Source of the DNA: Rathayibacter sp. VKM Ac-2760
Lineage (GTDB): Bacteria > Actinomycetota > Actinomycetes > Actinomycetales > Microbacteriaceae
NCBI RefSeq assembly: GCF_009834185.1
Contig: NZ_CP047173.1
Location: 3,782,001 to 3,846,000, forward strand
Length of the DNA: 64,000 nt
Reading direction: 5' to 3'
Shown: in pieces, positions 8,733-17,005 of the stretch
How positions within the stretch are numbered: the stretch's first letter is position 1
Layout of the letters: each line of letters starts with the position of its first letter
Made by a program: the position numbers and the translations under genes
The notes under the pieces: model-generated
What the model saw: only the letters and a program-made list of their open reading frames with translations
What the model was told of the DNA's origin: nothing
Database searches by the model: none

Positions 8733-9007
8733 AGCGATCCCGTTCCCGGCCCCGTCGCGGAGCCGTCCTTCTCGGTGGCGGAGGCGGCCCGTCGCCGCGT
8801 CCGTCCGTCTGGGCGAGGGCTCGGCGGCGGATGCATCGGTGGTGCCCGGCCGCCGGGGACGCTCCCGCCGCGCCCAGTGTACGGAGTCGCCCCCCGTTCG
8901 CCCGGTGCGCACCGCCGCGGCCCGGCCCGGCCTCCCCTCGACTTCCCTGTTCCCCTTTCCCAGCCCCGAGTCCCCGCTCACACCTTCCCCGATTGGACAC
9001 CACGCCC

Positions 9008-10603
9008 ATGACTCGAACGCTCAGCGCGACTCTCGCCGCTCTGCTGGTCGTGATCGCCGCGTTCTTCGCGGCCGCGCCCGGCTTCGCGGCGGCGAACCGC
9101 TACGCCTCCCCGAACGGCACGGGAACGGTCTGCTCCGCAGCCGCTCCGTGCGCCCTGACCACCGCGGTGCAGAGCGCCGCCGCCGGTGACACCGTGCTGC
9201 TCACCTCCGGCACCTACCCGACGGCGGACCTCAAGGGCGGGAAGGCGACCGTCGCCGCTCCCGTCACCGTCCGGCCCGCGCCCGGCGCCTCGCCGGTCCT
9301 CGGCTCGACGAAGGTGTACACGCCGAACACGGTGTGGAACGACATCTTCTCGAGGAGCACCTTCTACACCTACGGCTCGGGCATCACGGTGAACCGGATG
9401 CACATCGACGGCGCGGGCATCTTCGTCCGCAGCGCCAACGTGATCGTCCGCGACTCGCTGTTCGAGAACGGCTCGTCGATCGACGGCATCCAGGTCGGCG
9501 GCGCGACGAACGCGCTCGTCGAGAACAACGTGGTGCGCGACTTCGACCAGAACACCGACAACGGCCTGCACGCCGACTGCGTGCAGGTCTTCGAGAGCAC
9601 GGGCGTCACGCTCCGCGGCAACTCCCTCAGGAACTGCTACAACGCCGGGATCATCTTCTCCCCGGGCAGTGGCAAGGGCATGAGCGACATCACCGTCGAG
9701 TCGAACTTCGTGCAGGGCTGCATCGTGGTCTCCGCCGACTGCCGCGGCGGCTCGGTGGCCGACTTCACGGAGAAGACGGCGAGGAACCTCCTGATCCGCA
9801 ACAACACCTTCCTCGACGGCGCGCTCCGCGTCGGGGGCGCCACCGCCACGGTGTTCGACCGCAACATCGTCGGCTACCTGTCCTCCTGCACCTCTCCGAT
9901 GACGAACACCCTCGTCATCGGCTGGAACACGAAGCTCTGCAAGACCCCGCAGCTGCTGAACACCCAGGGGAACGTCGCCGGCAACCCGGGCTTCGCGGGC
10001 AGGACCGGCGGCGATCTGCACCTCGTCGACGCCCAGCAGGCGACGATCGCGGGCTGGGGCTCGACCACTGCGGCGGCGACGGACTTCGACGGCCAGACCA
10101 TGGGCTCCCGCACCGCCGGCGCCGACCAGTTCGGCACGGTGACCGCGCCGACGCCGACCGCGACGCCGACCGCGACCGCGACGCCGACGGCCACCCCCAC
10201 CGCTGAGCCGACCGCCACGCCGACGCCGACCGCCACGCCGACCGCGACGCCGACGCCGACCGCCACGCCGACGCCGACCGCCACCCCGACCCCGACGGCC
10301 ACCCCCGCCCCGGTCGACCGCACGGCTCCGACGGCGACGATCCTCTCGCCGAGCTCCGGGACCTCGGTCAGCGGCGCGATCACCCTGACGGCGTCGGCCG
10401 CCGACGACGTCGCGGTGACCGGTCTCAGCTACTGGGTCGGCACCACGAAGCTCGGCGACGCCAGCCAGGCGTCCGACGGCACCTGGTCGCTGACGGTGAA
10501 CACCGCGGTCTTCCCGAAGGGCACCTACTCGGTGACGGCCAAGGCCGTCGACGCGGCGGGCAACGCCGGGACGAGCCCCGCGATCACGCTGAAGCGGGTG
10601 TGA
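9008..10603 (+). CDS. Secreted right-handed parallel beta-helix protein with TP-rich linker and Ig-like domain
   Basis: 531 residues. An N-terminal signal peptide (about residues 1-28, ending FAAAPGFAAA) is followed by a pectate-lyase/NosD-like right-handed beta-helix domain (about 30-370): repeated Asn/Val coils such as NALVENNVVRDF, VTLRGNSLRNCYN, ITVESNFVQGC and LLIRNNTFLDG. A linker of about 55 residues made of (A)TPTATPT units (encoded at about 10146-10310) joins a C-terminal Ig-like domain (TATILSPSSGTSVSGAITL ... VDAAGNAGTSPAITL) of the Bacterial-Ig type. Such proteins bind or cleave polysaccharides outside the cell, but no catalytic residues can be assigned. No strong ribosome binding site precedes the ATG. 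It is divergent from a pyruvyl transferase gene. Confidence 0.88.
   Translation: MTRTLSATLAALLVVIAAFFAAAPGFAAANRYASPNGTGTVCSAAAPCALTTAVQSAAAGDTVLLTSGTYPTADLKGGKATVAAPVTVRPAPGASPVLGSTKVYTPNTVWNDIFSRSTFYTYGSGITVNRMHIDGAGIFVRSANVIVRDSLFENGSSIDGIQVGGATNALVENNVVRDFDQNTDNGLHADCVQVFESTGVTLRGNSLRNCYNAGIIFSPGSGKGMSDITVESNFVQGCIVVSADCRGGSVADFTEKTARNLLIRNNTFLDGALRVGGATATVFDRNIVGYLSSCTSPMTNTLVIGWNTKLCKTPQLLNTQGNVAGNPGFAGRTGGDLHLVDAQQATIAGWGSTTAAATDFDGQTMGSRTAGADQFGTVTAPTPTATPTATATPTATPTAEPTATPTPTATPTATPTPTATPTPTATPTPTATPAPVDRTAPTATILSPSSGTSVSGAITLTASAADDVAVTGLSYWVGTTKLGDASQASDGTWSLTVNTAVFPKGTYSVTAKAVDAAGNAGTSPAITLKRV
10146..10310 (+). repeat. Thr-Pro-rich coding repeat (linker)
   Basis: ACGCCGACC-type six-base steps (TP, AT) are repeated through the linker of the beta-helix protein. 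The repeat is in frame and so can expand or shrink without breaking the gene. Confidence 0.85.
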
Positions 10604-10632
10604 CCCGCGGAGTGACGACCGCCTGACCAGGA

Positions 10633-10665
10633 GGGCCCCGGTGTGCTGCGCGCACGCCGGGGCCC
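10633..10665. terminator. Bidirectional terminator-like hairpin
   Basis: GGGCCCCGGTGTGC pairs with GCACGCCGGGGCCC with one mismatch, between the convergent beta-helix and siderophore-interacting genes; TTCGTCG follows on the plus strand. Confidence 0.65.
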
Positions 10666-10687
10666 TTCGTCGTCCGAGCTCGGGGCG

Positions 10688-11605
10688 TCAGTCGGCGAAG
10701 ATCGCGCCGACCGGCTCGCGCTTCTCGGCCTGGAAGCGGTCCTCGGCGCGGCCGAGCGCCCAGTAGGCCGACAGCGAGAGCGCGGCGCGCGCGACGCCCC
10801 AGTCGTCCTGCAGGATCGCGCGGAGCCGCTTCATCGCGGTCCGCTCGCCGTGCGCGAAGACCTCGACGGCGCCCTCGGGGCGCCGCAGCTCGCGGACGGC
10901 GGCGGTGAGCGCGTGGCCCGCCTCCTCGTCGCCGCGGTGCAGCCAGCGCACCTCGACCCCGGCCGGGGCGGTCAGCGGCAGCTCGTCGGCGGCGCCGTGC
11001 ACCTCGATCAGGGCGGTCCCGCGCGCATCGGCGGGCATCGCCTCCAGCGCCGCGGCGATCGCCGGGAGCGCCGACTCGTCGCCGAGGAGGAGGTTCGCGG
11101 CCGACGCGCTGGGTGCCCAGGCGCCGCCGGGTGCGGACATCTCGATCCGGTCGCCGGGGCGCGCGGAGGCGGCCCAGGGGCCGGCCACGCCCTCGTCGCC
11201 GTGCAGCACGAAGTCGACGGCGAGGCTGCGCGCCTCGAGGTCGACCGAGCGGATCGTGTAGGTGCGGCGCACCGGCAGCTCCTCGGGCGCTAGGCGGGCA
11301 CGGAGCGCGTCGAGGTCGTGCGGCGGCTCGAGGGCGACGCCGGGCGGGGCGAGCAGCAGCTTGACGTAGCGGTCGGTCGCGGCGAGGCGGTCGGGGTCGG
11401 CGCCCTGCACGAACGCGTCGAAGCCGTCGCCGCCGAGGTGCACGCGCACGAAGTGCTCGGTGAGGCGCTCGGTCCGGAGCACGGTCAGCACGTGCTGCGG
11501 GCGGGCGGGTCGCGCGCGGCGGTCGGCGGGGCGCGGGGCGGCGGGCGGGGTTGCGGCGGGCGGGGCTGGTTCGGCGGACGGGGCGGGCGGGGTCGCGTCG
11601 GTCAT
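10688..11605 (-). CDS. Siderophore-interacting protein (FAD-dependent ferric reductase family)
   Basis: 305 residues, usual length for the SIP/ViuB family, which uses FAD and NAD(P)H or ferredoxin to reduce ferric siderophores in the cytosol and release iron. The FAD-binding beta-barrel is at residues about 40-160 with RRTYTIRS (isoalloxazine/phosphate binding) and APGGAWAP. The SIP C-terminal domain (about 165-305) contains LLLGDESALPAI and the typical ending SLSAYWALGRAEDRFQ. The N-terminal 35 residues are Ala/Pro-rich. The chosen ATG has GGAGGG directly adjacent, unusually close, so a start further inside, at the GTG codons near HVLTVLR, cannot be excluded. No siderophore transporter lies nearby. 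Confidence 0.88.
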   Translation of the reverse strand: MTDATPPAPSAEPAPPAATPPAAPRPADRRARPARPQHVLTVLRTERLTEHFVRVHLGGDGFDAFVQGADPDRLAATDRYVKLLLAPPGVALEPPHDLDALRARLAPEELPVRRTYTIRSVDLEARSLAVDFVLHGDEGVAGPWAASARPGDRIEMSAPGGAWAPSASAANLLLGDESALPAIAAALEAMPADARGTALIEVHGAADELPLTAPAGVEVRWLHRGDEEAGHALTAAVRELRRPEGAVEVFAHGERTAMKRLRAILQDDWGVARAALSLSAYWALGRAEDRFQAEKREPVGAIFAD

Positions 11606-12078
11606 CCCTCCAGCATGCCTCGCCCACCTGCCGATCGCGTCGTGTGTCACCCGAAGCCGTGACCTCCGGCTCGTGGAAGCACCTCCGGCACGCGGAAACC
11701 GACCGATCCGACGAGCCGGAGCACGATTCGCGAGCCGAAGGTACGGCAGACCCGGGCGCGAGCGCGCACCGGACGCCTCCGGCACGCAGAAACACCTCCG
11801 GCACGCGGAAACCGGCCGATTCGACGAGCCGGAGCACGATTCGCGAGCCGAAGGTACGGCAGACCCGGGCGCAAGCGCGCACCGGACAACTCCGGCACGC
11901 AGAAACACCTCCGGCACGCGGAAACCGACCGATCCGACGAGCCGGAGCACGATTCGCGAGCCGGAGGTGCGGCAGACCCGGGCGCGAGCGGGCGGCGGGG
12001 CGCGGGTGGCGCGAGGTGGGGGCGGCGGGGCGCGCGACGGCGGACGCCGGCGGGCGGGCACGCCGTAGCCTCTCCCCC
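11606..12078. other. 473-bp intergenic region holding a repeat array
   Basis: Region between divergent genes. Apart from the 113-bp tandem array (11681-11990) it holds GC-rich unique sequence on either side; I see no credible gene and could not define promoters for either flanking gene. Confidence 0.75.
11681..11990. repeat. 113-bp tandem repeat, about 2.75 copies
   Basis: Units begin at 11681, 11794 and 11907 with ACCTCCGGCACGCGGAAACC, exactly 113 bp apart. Each unit contains CGACGAGCCGGAGCACGATT, GCGAGCCG(A/G)AGGT, GGCAGACCCGGGCGC and, near its end, a second near-copy of the first motif (CTCCGGCACGCAGAAAC). Copies are nearly identical to each other. The array sits between the divergent siderophore-interacting and acyltransferase-like genes. 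Confidence 0.93.
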
Positions 12079-13188
12079 ATGGATGCGACCACGACCGTTC
12101 GGAGCGCCGCGCCGACCGCTCCGCGGCTGCAGCCCGGGCGGCTGGCGGTGCCGGACGCGCTGCGCGGGATCGCGATCGTCGCGATGCTGATCGCGCACGC
12201 GATGCCGCTGATGCCGAGCGTCCGCGGCGGGGCGGTCGGCTTCGCGGCGAGCAACGTCAACGATCTCGCGTCGCCGCTGTTCGCGCTGGTGATGGGTATG
12301 TCGGCGGCGCTGGTGCTCGCGCGGCCCGGCGCATCCGGCGGGCGGGCATCCGATACCCGGGCGTCCGGCGCGCGCGTCGTCGTGCAGAACCTGATCCGCG
12401 GGGCGGTGCTCGTCGCGCTCGGGCTGTGGCTGGGCGGCTGGGGCAGCTGGATCGCGATCGTGCTGCCGCACCTCGGCCTCACCCTCGCGCTCGGGACGCC
12501 GATCCTGCTCCTCCGCAGCCGCGTCGTCGCGCTCGTCGCCGCGGCGATCGTCCTGGCGAGCGCCCCGCTGAATGCCGCCGTCGCCGCATCGGCCGATCCG
12601 GCGGTGCTGTACTCGCGGTCGCCGGCCGGCCTGCTGCTGCAGTGGGGCTTCGTCGATCCGCACTACCGCGTCACGAATCTGCTCCCCTTCTTCCTGCTCG
12701 GCGCGCTCCTGCTGCGGCACGGCCTCCGCCGCGATCGCCTGCTCGCGCTGCTCGCCGTCGTCGCCGTGCTCGCCTACCCGGTGCGGCCGGTGCTGCAGCG
12801 GTTCGCCGGGCTCGGGTCGCAGTCGGGCGACTACGCCGACACCCTGCACGATCTCGGGCTGGTGCTCGCGGTGCTCGTCGTGGTCGTCCTGCTCGCGACC
12901 GTGCGCCGGCGCCCGGCGAGCACGGTGATCGCGGCGGTGCTCACGCCGTTCCGCGCGGCCGGGTCGCTGGCGCTCTCGGTGTACGTGCTCCAGGTCGGAG
13001 TGGTGGCCGCCTTCGCCGCCGCGGGCCTGGGCTACGTGGTCGACTCGCCCGGCCCGTTCCTCCTGCTGGTGCTGGGGGTCTGGGGGCTCGCCGTGCTCTG
13101 GTGGCGCTTCGCCGGCACGGGTCCGCTGGAGTGGCTGATCGGCCGGCTGACGCGGCTCGTGCCGGGGCGCGGAGAGCCGGGGCGCTGA
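12079..13188 (+). CDS. DUF418 / heparan-acetyltransferase-like membrane protein
   Basis: A 369-residue membrane protein with about 9-10 hydrophobic segments. The N-terminal VPDALRGIAIVAMLIAHA matches the R..DxxRGxAI...M...H start of the DUF1624/DUF418/acyltransferase-3-like group, and the C-terminal WWRFAGTGPLEWLIGRLT matches the DUF418 ending. Related proteins transfer acyl groups to sugars or are of unknown role; no substrate can be named here. The ATG at 12079 is used because upstream sequence in the same frame belongs to the repeat array. There is no clear ribosome binding site (TCTCCCCC), so translation may be leaderless or weak. Confidence 0.8.
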   Translation: MDATTTVRSAAPTAPRLQPGRLAVPDALRGIAIVAMLIAHAMPLMPSVRGGAVGFAASNVNDLASPLFALVMGMSAALVLARPGASGGRASDTRASGARVVVQNLIRGAVLVALGLWLGGWGSWIAIVLPHLGLTLALGTPILLLRSRVVALVAAAIVLASAPLNAAVAASADPAVLYSRSPAGLLLQWGFVDPHYRVTNLLPFFLLGALLLRHGLRRDRLLALLAVVAVLAYPVRPVLQRFAGLGSQSGDYADTLHDLGLVLAVLVVVVLLATVRRRPASTVIAAVLTPFRAAGSLALSVYVLQVGVVAAFAAAGLGYVVDSPGPFLLLVLGVWGLAVLWWRFAGTGPLEWLIGRLTRLVPGRGEPGR

Positions 13189-13228
13189 GAGCCGGTGTGC
13201 TGAGTGCCGCTCCGCCGGCCGCCGCCGG

Positions 13229-13948
13229 TCAGCTCTCGACGACCGGCAGATCGGCGACCGCGACGGCGACGCCGCTCTCGTCGGTGATCTCGATCGAGGC
13301 GACGGAGGCGCGCAGCACCGCCGCGTTCATCTCGCAGTCGAGCTCGGCGGTGCTGCCGAGGAAGGAGCCGGACGGCAGCCGCAGACCCGCCGCGGTGACG
13401 AGGACGACCTCGTAGCTCTCGCCCACCGCGAAGCCGCTGCCGCGCAGGAGCGTCTCGGTGCCCCAGGTGTGCGCGACGAGCGAGGCGTCGATGTCGAGCG
13501 CGGAGTCCTCGGCGAACGCGATCGGCTCGACCGCGCCGAGGGTGCCCGGGGCGCCCTCGGTCGGGCGGTCGGCGAGCGCCTGCAGGGACAGTCCGCCGAC
13601 GGCGCCGAGCGCGAGGCAGGCCGCGGCGGCGGTGACGGCGAGCGCGAGGCGGCCGCCTCGGACCGGGCGAACGGCGCCCGCGGGCCGGCTCCGAGCGGCC
13701 CTGGCGTCCGCGAGGGCGACCGGAGGCGCGGGCTCCGCGAGCGCGGCCACCCGTGCGCGCAGCTCCTCGGACGGGGCCGGCTCCTCCCAGCGGGCGACGC
13801 CGCGCAGGTCGCCGAGCAGCGCGCCGAACGAGGCGAGCTCGACGTCGATCGTCGGGTCCTCCGCGCGGAGAGCGTCGAGCTCAACCGCCTCGCCGGCCGA
13901 CAGCTCGCCGGCGAGCGCCGCGGCGATCAGCTCCTCACGATCCGTCAC
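13229..13948 (-). CDS. Anti-sigma factor (RskA/anti-sigma-K family)
   Basis: 239 residues. The N-terminal cytoplasmic anti-sigma domain (about 1-90) lacks the HxxxCxxC zinc motif, as in the RskA group. One transmembrane helix follows (about 106-127, LALAVTAAAACLALGAVGGL). The extracytoplasmic C-terminal domain has the anti-sigma-K pattern TWGTETLLRGSGFAVGESYE then LPSGSFLGS. It should hold the neighbouring ECF sigma factor at the membrane until regulated proteolysis. GTG start with GGAGG 8 nt upstream; its first bases overlap the sigma gene stop as GTGA, so the two are translationally coupled. Confidence 0.88.
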   Translation of the reverse strand: MTDREELIAAALAGELSAGEAVELDALRAEDPTIDVELASFGALLGDLRGVARWEEPAPSEELRARVAALAEPAPPVALADARAARSRPAGAVRPVRGGRLALAVTAAAACLALGAVGGLSLQALADRPTEGAPGTLGAVEPIAFAEDSALDIDASLVAHTWGTETLLRGSGFAVGESYEVVLVTAAGLRLPSGSFLGSTAELDCEMNAAVLRASVASIEITDESGVAVAVADLPVVES

Positions 13949-14493
13949 GGTCGGTCCTCCTGGGTCGGCTCGGGCGCCGCGAGATGCGTGCGGAGCGCCT
14001 TGAGAGCGTAGAACGTGCGGGTGCGGAGGGTCGCGACCGCGACGCCCGTCGCCGCGGACACCTCGGCGTAGCTCTCGCCGCGGAGGTGGATCGCCACGAC
14101 CACCTGGCGGTGCTCGGGCGAGAGCCGGGCGAGGGCCTCCACCATCATCAGCGGCTCGAGCGGGTCGGCCTGCTCGCCGGCGACGTCGTCGAGGACCTCG
14201 GCCGGCACGATGCGCGGCAGCCGCTGAACGGAGCGGTGGGCGTCGACGATCACGTTCCGCGCGATCGCGAACAGCCAGGTCCGCACGCTCGCCCGCTCGG
14301 TCGAGTAGCGCTCGCGCGAGCGCCAGGCGCGCAGGAACGTCTCCTGCACGCAGTCCTCGGCGAGACCGCGGTCGCGCAGCGCGTTGACCGCGAAGCCCAG
14401 CAGCGCCGGGCCGTGCTCGTCGAACGCCGCGGTCAGGTCGAGGCCGGCCGCGGCGGGGCGGGCGGGCGGCGGCTGCGGAGCGGGCTGCGTCAT
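13945..14493 (-). CDS. ECF-family RNA polymerase sigma factor (SigK-like)
   Basis: 182 residues. Sigma region 2 includes the DCVQETFLRAWRSRERY and VRTWLFAIARNVIVDAHR blocks (residues about 46-90); region 4 includes LSPEHRQVVVAIHLRGESY and an HTH through ATGVAVATLRTRTFYALKAL (about 125-175). It directs RNA polymerase to a stress or surface regulon, kept inactive by the co-transcribed anti-sigma factor. The ATG at 14493 (GGGGAG about 13 nt upstream) is preferred over an upstream ATG that adds an Arg/Thr-rich leader from GTCGTCGGTCGC tandem sequence. An ECF-like pair TGAACG (14644-14649) and CGTATG (14622-14627) spaced 16 bp lies upstream and could be autoregulatory, weakly supported. Confidence 0.9.
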   Translation of the reverse strand: MTQPAPQPPPARPAAAGLDLTAAFDEHGPALLGFAVNALRDRGLAEDCVQETFLRAWRSRERYSTERASVRTWLFAIARNVIVDAHRSVQRLPRIVPAEVLDDVAGEQADPLEPLMMVEALARLSPEHRQVVVAIHLRGESYAEVSAATGVAVATLRTRTFYALKALRTHLAAPEPTQEDRP

Positions 14494-14726
14494 CGCGGTC
14501 CACTCCCCTCGTCGCCTCGTCGTCGGTCGCATCGTCGTCGGTCGCGTCGGTCGCATCGTCGTCACCGCCGCGAGTGCCATCGGCGCCTCCGTCCCGACCG
14601 ACCGGGCGGCCCGTCGCAGGGCATACGACCCGGACGCACGCGACGTTCATCCGGACACTGCGTTCAGTCTATGAACGAAGTCTCAGCCTTCGCGCCGCCG
14701 GGCGAGGAGATCGCGGTCGGCGCGAG

Positions 14727-15023
14727 TCAGAGCAGCCGGCGCGGGTCGAACTGGCGCTGACCCGCGGCCGTCTCCACGACGACCATGATCCGGCCGTCCG
14801 ACACGTGCCCGCGGAGCCTCTCGGCCAGCGGCAGGACGTCGAGCATCGTCCGGCAGGCGTCGCAGACGGCCGCGGCGACGGCGGAGTGGATCGCGCCCGG
14901 CTCGTGCAGGGCGGCGAGCAGGTCCTCGAGCACCCGTCTCGTCTGCAGGTCCTGCGGAGCGGGCGGCGGGGACGGCGGTGGCGGGGCGGCAGGACTGTCC
15001 GTCCGCGGTTGATCTGCGCTCAT
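14727..15023 (-). CDS. Small hypothetical protein, 98 aa
   Basis: Not recognised as a family. The first 25 residues are Pro/Ala-rich, the rest is a compact helical segment (LEDLLAALHEPGAIHSAV) with a CDAC cysteine pair near residue 55 and an ending GQRQFDPRRLL. Coding is supported by codon-position GC bias and a plausible ATG, but no strong ribosome binding site is seen. It lies upstream of the sigma factor on the same strand, 233 bp away. Confidence 0.55.
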   Translation of the reverse strand: MSADQPRTDSPAAPPPPSPPPAPQDLQTRRVLEDLLAALHEPGAIHSAVAAAVCDACRTMLDVLPLAERLRGHVSDGRIMVVVETAAGQRQFDPRRLL

Positions 15024-15166
15024 GGTCCTGTCCCGTACGGTGTCGACGCGACTTCGCTTTCAGCAACAGGGTCAGGGCCGCTCCGGATGAGGATAGGCCA
15101 GGTCGGACGCTCGATCCAGGGGGTTCCCAACGGGGTCGGAACGGGGTTCGGAATCCGCCGCCGGCC

Positions 15167-15715
15167 TCATCCGTCCTGGTCCGCCGCGAAGGCGCCGAGG
15201 GCGTAGGCGAGCAGGAGGAGCGCCATCGCCGCTCCGGACGCCACGGCCGACAGCACGGCCGCCGCAGTGCCGCCGACGAGCAGGCCGATCGCACCGAGCA
15301 CGACCAGGACGCCGCCGAGCAGCGCGAACATCCGCTCGGAGAACGCCCACGCGAACGGGACGAAGTGCAGGCCGACGACGAGGGCGATGAGGGCCGGGCG
15401 CAGCTCGCCGCGCCCGGCCGCCGCGAGCGCGCTGGACCCCGCCGCGATCAGCGCGAACTCCAGCACGACGCAGGCGCCGTAGACCGCGAGGCGCGCCGGC
15501 CGCGGCGGCGAGAACGGGCCGAGAGGACGCGGCCGGACGAAGAGGAACCACAGGGCCGCGGCCACCGTCGAACCGACGAGGATCCGCGCGGCGATCGCCA
15601 CCGGAGCCGCGGGAGAGTAGGAGAAGGCGAAGACGAGCGCGCCGATCAGACCCACGACCGCGCCGAGGCGCCGCGGGTCCGCGAACCGCGGAGGGCCGTC
15701 CTGCTCCGTCGCCAT
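15167..15715 (-). CDS. Hypothetical membrane protein, 182 aa
   Basis: Five or six hydrophobic segments are visible: LGAVVGLIGALVFAFSYS, IAARILVGSTVAAALWFLFV, LAVYGACVVLEFALIAAGSS, LRPALIALVVGLHFVPFAWA, MFALLGGVLVVLGAIGLLVG and a last helix ending FAADQDG. No enzyme motif is present; small multi-helix proteins of this type are common and unassigned. ATG at 15715 was chosen because it follows an Arg/Cys-rich stretch unlikely to be coding; no good ribosome binding site is present. Confidence 0.65.
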   Translation of the reverse strand: MATEQDGPPRFADPRRLGAVVGLIGALVFAFSYSPAAPVAIAARILVGSTVAAALWFLFVRPRPLGPFSPPRPARLAVYGACVVLEFALIAAGSSALAAAGRGELRPALIALVVGLHFVPFAWAFSERMFALLGGVLVVLGAIGLLVGGTAAAVLSAVASGAAMALLLLAYALGAFAADQDG

Positions 15716-15832
15716 TCCGGCAGCCTCGCAGACGCGGCGCCGCAGCGACAGCCGGGCGCGCCTCCCGCATCGGATGGAGCGGCCCGATGTCAAGAGCGCA
15801 CGCGCGGCACGGCATTCGGGGACCATCGGAGG

Positions 15833-16024
15833 ATGGCGGCGAGCGGAGCACCCACCGAGGGGCAGCATGTGCGGTTCGTCCGGTACGTCCGCACGCGGGA
15901 CGGCTGGACCAGCGAGACGCGGCACGGCCGCCTCGAGGGGACGACCCCGGCGAGCTGGCAGCTGCGCGTCGTCGACGAGCTCTGCGAGCTGCCCCGCGAC
16001 GAGTGGTCGCTCTACCGACCCTGA
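15833..16024 (+). CDS. Small hypothetical protein, 63 aa
   Basis: A short basic protein beginning MAASGAPTEGQHVRFVRYVR and ending DELCELPRDEWSLYRP, with the look of a small beta-fold domain. It is unrecognised. GGAGG lies immediately before the ATG (no spacer), an arrangement also seen at the siderophore-interacting gene. It precedes the TspO gene on the same strand but a dyad and promoter-like region separates them. Confidence 0.45.
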   Translation: MAASGAPTEGQHVRFVRYVRTRDGWTSETRHGRLEGTTPASWQLRVVDELCELPRDEWSLYRP

Positions 16025-16052
16025 CGCCGGGCCGGCTCAGCACGCTACGCTC

Positions 16053-16074
16053 ATTACTCAGCCAGCTGACTAAT
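16053..16074. promoter_or_regulatory. 22-bp near-perfect dyad, candidate operator
   Basis: The sequence has the form ATTA-N-TCAGC-NN-GCTGA-N-TAAT; only the outer N and the centre break symmetry. It sits immediately upstream of the AGAGGA ribosome binding site and ATG (16086) of the TspO-family gene, where a bound repressor would block transcription. AT-rich arms and a GC core of this length suit a MarR- or TetR-type dimer; no such regulator is adjacent. Confidence 0.7.
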
Positions 16075-16085
16075 AGAGGAGCGAC

Positions 16086-16913
16086 ATGACCGCCACGACT
16101 TCCCCCACCCGCGCCGACCGCGTCCGCCAGTCGGCCGTCGCCGTCAGCGCGGTGCTCGCGCTCGTCGGCTCCTTCATCGGCTCGGGGGCGGCGGGCGGCA
16201 CGCAGATCCAGGACGCGGCCGGCGGCGCCCTGAGCGCCTCCTCCACCCCGGTCGCGCCCGACGGGCCCGCGTTCGCGATCTGGAGCGTCATCTACGCCGG
16301 ACTGATCGCCTACGCGATCTGGCAGTTCCTCCCCTCGCAGGCCACGCGCGATCGCCACCGCCGGCTCGGCTACTGGGCCGTGGCCAGCCTGCTGCTCAAC
16401 GCGGCGTGGATCCTCGTCGTGCAGGCCGGACTGCTCGCGCTCAGCGTCGTGGTGATCGCCCTGCTGCTCGGCGTGCTCGCCCGGATCTTCGTGATCCTCC
16501 GCTCGACGCGCTCCGGCGGGGTCGTCGACGCGATCGTCACCGACGGCACGTTCGGCCTCTACCTCGGCTGGGTCTGCGTCGCGACGGCGGCCAACGTCGC
16601 CGCCGCCCTCGTCGGCGCGGGGGTCGGCAGCGCCGACGGACCCGGCGCCGCGCCCTGGGCGATCGTCGTGCTGATCGTCGCCGCGCTGGTCGGGGTGCTG
16701 CTCGCGGTCACCGGTCGCGGGCGCCTCGCGCCGATGCTCTCGCTCTGCTGGGGCCTGACCTGGGTCGCGGTCGGCCGCTTCTCCGGCGAGCTCGTCTCGG
16801 TGCCGGCGGGGATCGCCGCGCTGGTCGCGGCGGCCGTCGTGCTCGTGGCGACGGTGCTCCTCCGCCTCGCCGCAGCGCGCCGCGTCGGAGCAGGACGGCC
16901 GAGCGCGGCCTGA
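16086..16913 (+). CDS. TspO/MBR-family (tryptophan-rich sensory) membrane protein
   Basis: 275 residues, longer than classical TspO (about 160) but typical of the actinobacterial tryptophan-rich family. Hydrophobic segments number about eight. Family features are GPAFAIWSVIYAGLIAYAIW (residues 58-77), LLLNAAWILVVQAG and LYLGWVCVATAANVAAAL. TspO proteins bind porphyrins and other hydrophobic ligands in membranes and are linked to stress; transport is debated. ATG with AGAGGA 6 nt upstream, preceded by a strong dyad operator candidate, implies ligand-controlled expression. It is convergent with the Ebo-like operon, separated by a hairpin. Confidence 0.82.
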   Translation: MTATTSPTRADRVRQSAVAVSAVLALVGSFIGSGAAGGTQIQDAAGGALSASSTPVAPDGPAFAIWSVIYAGLIAYAIWQFLPSQATRDRHRRLGYWAVASLLLNAAWILVVQAGLLALSVVVIALLLGVLARIFVILRSTRSGGVVDAIVTDGTFGLYLGWVCVATAANVAAALVGAGVGSADGPGAAPWAIVVLIVAALVGVLLAVTGRGRLAPMLSLCWGLTWVAVGRFSGELVSVPAGIAALVAAAVVLVATVLLRLAAARRVGAGRPSAA

Positions 16914-16914
16914 G

Positions 16915-16939
16915 GACCGCCGTCAGCGAGGCGGCGGTC
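16915..16939. terminator. Bidirectional hairpin
   Basis: GACCGCCG (16915-16922) pairs perfectly with CGGCGGTC (16932-16939) across a 9-nt loop, just after the TspO stop and 66 bp beyond the last gene of the convergent Ebo-like operon. Confidence 0.5.
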
Positions 16940-17005
16940 AGGCCTGCCGGGACGGGGGCCCGTCGCGCGCGGATCGCCTGCAGATCGAACCCCCGGCCGC
17001 CGGAG

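Noticed and set aside
11681..11990. CRISPR array.
   Set aside because: The units are contiguous 113-bp repeats without unique spacers, and no cas genes are present.
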